DNA of 51,916 nt from Anaeramoeba ignava (lineage: Eukaryota; Metamonada; Anaeramoebidae), in the NCBI GenBank assembly GCA_028826165.1, contig JAPDFW010000046.1, forward strand, positions 1 to 51,916, written 5' to 3'. Under the pieces are notes generated by a model, which searched no databases, had not been told where the DNA came from, and saw nothing but the letters and a program-made list of their open reading frames with translations. The translations under genes were made by a program, and so were the position numbers. Position 1 is the stretch's first letter, and each line of letters starts with the position of its first letter. Below, one piece after another: positions 46,400-51,916 of the stretch.

Positions 46400-49300
46400 A
46401 TGAATAAAAATAAAATTTATAAAATTATAAAAGAAAATGAAATTGAAAAAATTAAAGAAATTATAAAAGAAATTATTAATGAAGAAAAAAATAAAAAGAA
46501 AATAATAAAATATTCAATAAAACAAAAAGTTTCCAAAGAAATAATTGAATATTTAATAACAAAATTATTTAATAATAATAATAATAATGATAATGATATT
46601 AATTTTAAAGATAAAAAAAGAAGAAATTTATTACAAATTTCAATTATAAATCAATCAAAAATTGAAATAATTAAATTATTAATTAAAAAGGAATTAATAT
46701 TAATTCAAAAGATAAAAAGGAAAAACAATTATTCATTATTTAATAAAATATTTAAAAAATGAAAAAGAATTAATTGAAATTATTGAATATTTAATTTCCA
46801 ATAAAATTAATATAAATGAAAAAACAAATTCAAATAAAACAATATTACATTATGCATGTGAATATAATTCAATTAAAATTATTGAATATTTAATTTCCAA
46901 AGGAATTAATATTAATTTAAAAACAAATTCAAATGAAACAATATTACATTTTGCATGTCAAAATAATTCAATTGAAGTTATCGAATATTTAATTTCCAAA
47001 GGAATTAATATAAATGATAAAACAAATAAAAATGAAACAGTTTTACATTATGCATGTAAAAAGAATTCAATTCAAGTTATTGAATATTTAATTTCTAAAG
47101 GAATTAATATTAATTATAAAACAAATCAATACAAAACAATATTACATTATGCATGCAAAAATAATTCTCTTGAAGTTATTAAATATTTAATTTCTAAAGG
47201 AATTGATATTAATTCAAAAACCAAATGGAATGAAACAATATTACATTATGCATGTAAAAAGAATTCACTCGAAGTTATTAAATATTTAATATCCAAAGAA
47301 ATTGATATTAATGCAAAAACAAATAGACACAAAACAATTTTACATTATGCATGTCAAAACAATTCACTTGAAGTTATTAAATATTTAATTTCCAAAGGAA
47401 TGGATATTAATTCAAAAACAATATGGAATGAAACAGCTTTACATTATGCTTGCCAAAATAATTCACTCAAAGTTATTGAATATTTAATTTCCAAAGGTGC
47501 TGATATAAATGCAATTACAGGTGATAACGCAACAGTTTTACATTATGCATGTGAAAGTAATTCAGTTGATGTTATTAAATATTTAGTTTCCAAAGGAATT
47601 GATATAAATGCAATTACAAGTGATAATGAAACAACTTTACATTTTGCTTGTAGAAACAATCCATCATTTAAAGTTATTGAATATTTGATTTCCAAAGGTG
47701 TTGATATTAATGAAAAAAACAAATGGAATCGAACACTTATTCATTTGGTTTGTGAAAATAATCCATCAATTCAAGTTATTGAATATTTAATTTCTAAAGG
47801 TGTTGATATTCATGAAAAAACCAAATGGAATGAAGCAGTTTTACATTCAGCTTGTAGATATAATCCATCAATTGAAGTTATTGAATATTTAGTTGAAAAA
47901 GGAATTAATATTAATGCAAAAACAAATCAAAATGAAACAGTTTTACATTCAGCTTGTCAATATAATCCATCATTTGAAGTTATTGAATATTTAGTTGAAA
48001 AAGGAATTGATATTAATGCAAAAACAAATTATGATGAAAAACCCTTACTATCAGCTTGTAGAAATAATTCATCAACTGAAATTATTGAATATTTAATTTC
48101 CAAAGGTGCTGATATTAATGCAAAAACAGATTATAATGAAACAATATTACATTTAGCTTGTAGAAATAATTCATCATTTGAAATTATTCAATATTTGATT
48201 TCCAAAGAAATTGATATTAATGCAAAAACAAATTATGATGAAACAATTTTACATTATGCTTGTGAAAATGATTCACTTCAAGTTATTGAATATTTAATTT
48301 CCAAAGGTGCTGATATTAATGCAAAAACGAATCAAAATGAAACAGTTTTACATTATGCTTGTAGAAGTAAACCTTTAGTTGAAGTTATTAAATATTTAAT
48401 TTCCAAAGGAATTGATATCAATGCAAAAACAAATCAAAATGAAACTGTTTTACATTTAGCTTGTAGAAATAATCCATCACTTGAAGTTATCGAATATTTG
48501 ATTTCCAAAGGAATTGATATAAATGCAAAAACAAATGGAAATGAAACAGCTTTACATTATGCTTGCCAAAATAATACATCACTTGAAGTTATTAAATATT
48601 TGATTTCCAAAGGAATTGATATTAATGAAAAAACAAATCGAAATCAAACAGCTTTACATATTGCTTGTCAATATAATTCACCCTTTGAAGTTATTGAATA
48701 TTTAGTTGAAAAAGGTGTTAATATTAATGCAAAAACAAATCAAAATCAAACTGTTTTACATTTTGCTTGTCGAAATAATTCATCACTTGAAATTATTGAA
48801 TATTTGATTTCAAAAGGAATTGATATTAATGCAAAAACAAGACGAAATCAAACTGCTTTACATATTGCTTGTGAATATAATTCACCATTCGAAGTTATTC
48901 AATATTTAATTTCCAAAGGAATTGATATTAATGCAAAAACAAATTTCAATGAAACAGCTTTACATTTTGTTTGTGAAAATAATCCATCAATTCAAATTAT
49001 TGAATATTTAATTTCCAAAGGAATCGATATTAATGCAAAAGCAGATGAAAATGAAACAGCTTTACATTATGCTTGTCGAAATAATCTATCATTTGAAATT
49101 ATTGAATATTTAATTTCCAAAGGAATTGATATTAATGCAAAAACAGATGAAAATCAAACTGCTTTACATTTAATTTCCAGATTTAATTCAATTCAAACTG
49201 TTCAATATTTAGTTTCCAAAGGAATTGATATTAATGCAAAAAATAATCAAAATGAAACAGCTTTACATTTAGCTTGCCAATTCAATTTTTTTCAAATTAT

Positions 49301-50482
49301 CCAATATTTAATTTCCAAAGGAATTGATATAAATGCAAAAACAAATCAAAATGAAACAGCTTTACATTATACTTGCCAAAATAATTTATCATTAAAAGTT
49401 GTTGAATATTTAATTTCCAAAGGAATTGATATTAATGCAAAAAATAATCAAAATGAAACAGCTTTGCATTTAGCTTGCCAATTCAATTCAATTCAAATTG
49501 TTGAATATTTAATTTTCAAAGGTGCTGATATTAATTCAAAAACAAATCAAAATGAAACAATTCTTTCAATATCAATTAAAAAACAAAATGAAAATATAAT
49601 CAAATTTTTATTAATGAATGATATGAATATTTATAATTTGAAACAAAAACAAATCACAAAACAATTTATTAAATTATTTTCACAAATTTATTCAATTAAT
49701 GAAGATATGAATAATTTATTAAAATCAAATAATCAATTTTCAGATTTAATAATTCAATCAAATGATTTATTTAAATTTAAAGTTCATAAATTAATATTAT
49801 TAACAAGATTTGATAATAATGAATTAATTTTACAAAAATTTATTAATAATTGTTATCAAAAACCAAAAAAAGAAATTGAAATTATTTTAAATTTTATTTA
49901 TACTGGATTTTATAATTTTGATAAATTTATTGATAAATTTAATTCAAAACAAAATGAAAATGAAAATGAAAAAGAAAATGAAAATGAAAAAGAAAATGAA
50001 AATGAAAATGAAAATGAAAATGAAAATGAAAATGAAAAAGAAATTATCCAAAATTTTATTAAAGAAATTGGAATTGATTCAAAATTGGATTGAAACTAAA
50101 AAAGGAAGAAAAGGAATAATAAAAGATTTATCAAAATTATATAAAGAAAAATGAAACCAAAGATTTTTAAAATTATTGTTGAAAAAGAAATTAAAATTCA
50201 TAAATTAATATTAATAATTAAAGAAGTGAATTATTTAAAGGAATGTTTGAATTAAATATTCAAGATTCAACAAATCAAGTTCATGATTATTCAAAGAAAA
50301 TCATTTTGAAACAATTAATCAATTTATTTATTTTTCTTTATCATGATAAATTTAATAATATTGAAAAAGAAAAAGAAAAAAGAAAAGAAATTATTTTAGA
50401 AGAATTTTATGATTTGAAAGATTATTTTCAATTAAATCAAAATTCAATTATTGATTTAATTTTAAAAAGATTTAAAAATTAA
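46400..50482 (+). pseudogene. Ankyrin-repeat double-BTB protein, paralog 4 (frame breaks at both ends)
   Basis: The start matches the other paralogs. Two one-base losses in A runs, near 46685 (TTAAAAAGG against TTAAAAAAGG) and 46716 (GATAAAAAGG against GATAAAAAAGG), shift the frame. It is then open from about 46717 to 50093, covering some 30 ankyrin repeats and the first BTB. Near 50083 one extra A (TCAAAATTGG against TCAAATTGG) breaks the linker. Between 50140 and 50400 further single-base indels hit the second BTB (GAAAAATGAAACC, GATTTTTAAAATT, TTATTCAAAGAAAATCATTTTG). The cluster of indels at the right suggests falling sequence accuracy rather than biology. If corrected it would encode about 1350 aa. 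Confidence 0.72.
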
Positions 50483-50537
50483 TTTTAAATTTTTCCATTT
50501 TTCATTTTTCATTTCAAAAATAAAAATAAAAATAAAA

Positions 50538-51916
50538 TGAATAAAAATAAAATTTATAAAATTATAAAAGAAAATGAAATTGAAAAATTAAAGAAATAAT
50601 TAAAAGAAATTATTAAAGAAAAAAATAAGAAAATAATAAAATATTCAATAAAACAAAAAGTTTCCAAAGAAATAATTGAATATTTAATAACAAAATTATT
50701 TAATAATAATGATGATATTAATTTTAAAAGATAAAAAGAAGAAATTTATTACAAATTTCAATTATAAATCAATCAAAAATTGAAATAATTAAATTATTAA
50801 TTTCAAAAAGGAATTGATATTAATTCAAAAGATAAAAAGGAAAAACAATTATTCATTATTTGACAAAATATTTAAAAATGAAAAATTAATTAATTGAAAT
50901 TATTGAATATTTAATTTCAATAAAATTAATATAAATGAAAAACAAATTCAAATAAAACAATATTACATTATGCATGTGAAATATAATTCAATTAAAATTA
51001 TTGAATATTTAATATCCAAAGGAATTAATATTAATTTAAAAACAAATTCAAATGAAACAATATTACATTTTGCATGTCAAAAATAATTCAAATTGAAGTT
51101 ATCGAATATTTAATTTCCAAAATATAAATATAAAATAAACAACAAAATCAAACAATTTTTACATTATGCATCCAAAAGAATTCTCTTGAAGTTATTCAAT
51201 ATTTAATATCTAAAGGAATTAATATTAATTATAAAACAAATAGACATAAAACATTATTACATTATGCATGCAAAAATAATTCTCTTGAAGTTATTAAATA
51301 TTTAATTTCTAAAGGAATTAATATTAATGCAAAAACCAAAAGGAATGAAACAATATTACATTATGCATGTAAAAATAATTCACTCGAAGTTATTGAATAT
51401 TTAATATCTAAAGGAATTGATATTAATGCAAAAACAATATGGAATGAAACAATTTTACATTCATATACGAAAATTCACTCAAATTGGCCAAATCTTTGTT
51501 CAATTTTTCCAAAGGTCTGGATATTGATTTCCATTGCAAAATGTGCCAAAGCAATGTACATTGTATGCTTAAAAGATTCCAGGACACGATGTTATTAAAT
51601 ATTTAATTTCTAAAATTGATGATATTATAATGCAATCACAGGTGATAACCAAAACGCTTGCAATTAGTTTTAATCAGGCAATCCCATCGTTTCAGTTATT
51701 GAATGTGTTTGGTTTTCCAGAAAGTGTTGATAATGAAAAACCAAGTGATCTAAACACTTATTCATTTGTTTGTGATAGTCACATGTAATTCAAGTTGTGT
51801 AGATAATTTATTTCTAGGTGTTGTGTTCATAAACAAATAGAATAAACATTTTGCATTATGTTTGTGAATACCATGATGTCATCAATTGAAGTGGCACAGA
51901 TATTTGATAAAAGGTG
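50538..51916 (+). pseudogene. Ankyrin-repeat BTB protein, paralog 5 (partial, heavily broken)
   Basis: It begins with the same MNKNKIYKIIKENEIEK head after a 55-bp spacer, then loses frame repeatedly (for example near 50586, 50625, 50727, 50800, 50940 and 51085). From about 51460 even the repeat consensus is blurred by substitutions, and the window ends inside the ankyrin array. Gene identity is certain from the head and the repeats. Whether the gene is really broken cannot be judged from this stretch. Confidence 0.75.

Noticed and set aside
49918-50154. K/M-rich frame overlapping the end of paralog 4
   Set aside because: It is a shifted reading of the GAAAATGAAAAT linker. The true frame is fixed by the flanking BTB sequence.

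Overview
ORGANISM. This is very AT-rich nuclear DNA from a unicellular eukaryote. Reasons: short GT-AG introns (about 70-80 bp, acceptors usually TTTAG or AATAG), eukaryote-only families (Rab, BCAS3-like WD40, La-motif protein, PRELI, TOM1/THH1, BTB-BACK-TLDc, longin), asparagine/glutamine-rich tracts, and large ankyrin-BTB proteins. A GrpE with a presequence and a PRELI protein imply a mitochondrion or a related organelle. The style of the ankyrin/BTB genes, together with a bacterial-type sugar kinase, resembles free-living anaerobic amoebae of the Anaeramoeba type (Metamonada). That placement is an inference, and an amoebozoan cannot be excluded. The standard genetic code fits every gene. 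LAYOUT. 1-2935: satellite of about 143 bp, roughly 21 copies. 3040-6936 (+): CH-domain protein with about eight PH-like repeats. 7027-8325: 12-bp repeats. 8326-12947 (-): BCAS3-like WD40 gene with a 1.9-kb intron made of 12-bp repeats. 13247-16111 (+): La-motif (LARP-like) gene with one frame break. 16115-16990: 12-bp repeats. 17156-18984 and 19208-20953 (+): tandem TOM1/THH1-like membrane proteins with hexamer-filled introns. 21115-22275 (-): Rab2-like GTPase with seven exons. 22375-22932 (+): PRELI protein. 22933-26040: TTTAAT-type repeats around a wreck of two transposases (MULE and a Crypton-like tyrosine recombinase). 26057-27447 (+): a small unknown gene and a bacterial-type anhydro-MurNAc kinase. 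27509-31280 (-): longin-domain protein, BTB-BACK-TLDc protein and GrpE. 31392-51916 (+): five tandem ankyrin/double-BTB paralogs. The second is intact. The third is split by a 3.5-kb DNA transposon that encodes a transposase-like protein continuous with a ubiquitin-specific protease (USP) domain. The others carry frame breaks. HOW IT FITS TOGETHER. There are no operons. Genes sit close together, often 60-110 bp apart, in divergent or tandem pairs. A T-rich block with one or more TTTTTCATTTTTTTC-like elements lies just upstream of nearly every start codon and looks like the core promoter. Most excess length is simple repeat, both between genes and inside introns. The window begins in a satellite and ends in sequence of falling quality, so it may be a whole assembly contig. 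The best candidate for an undescribed system is the transposase-USP element at 39426-42939. Its empty target site can be read from the neighbouring paralogs.
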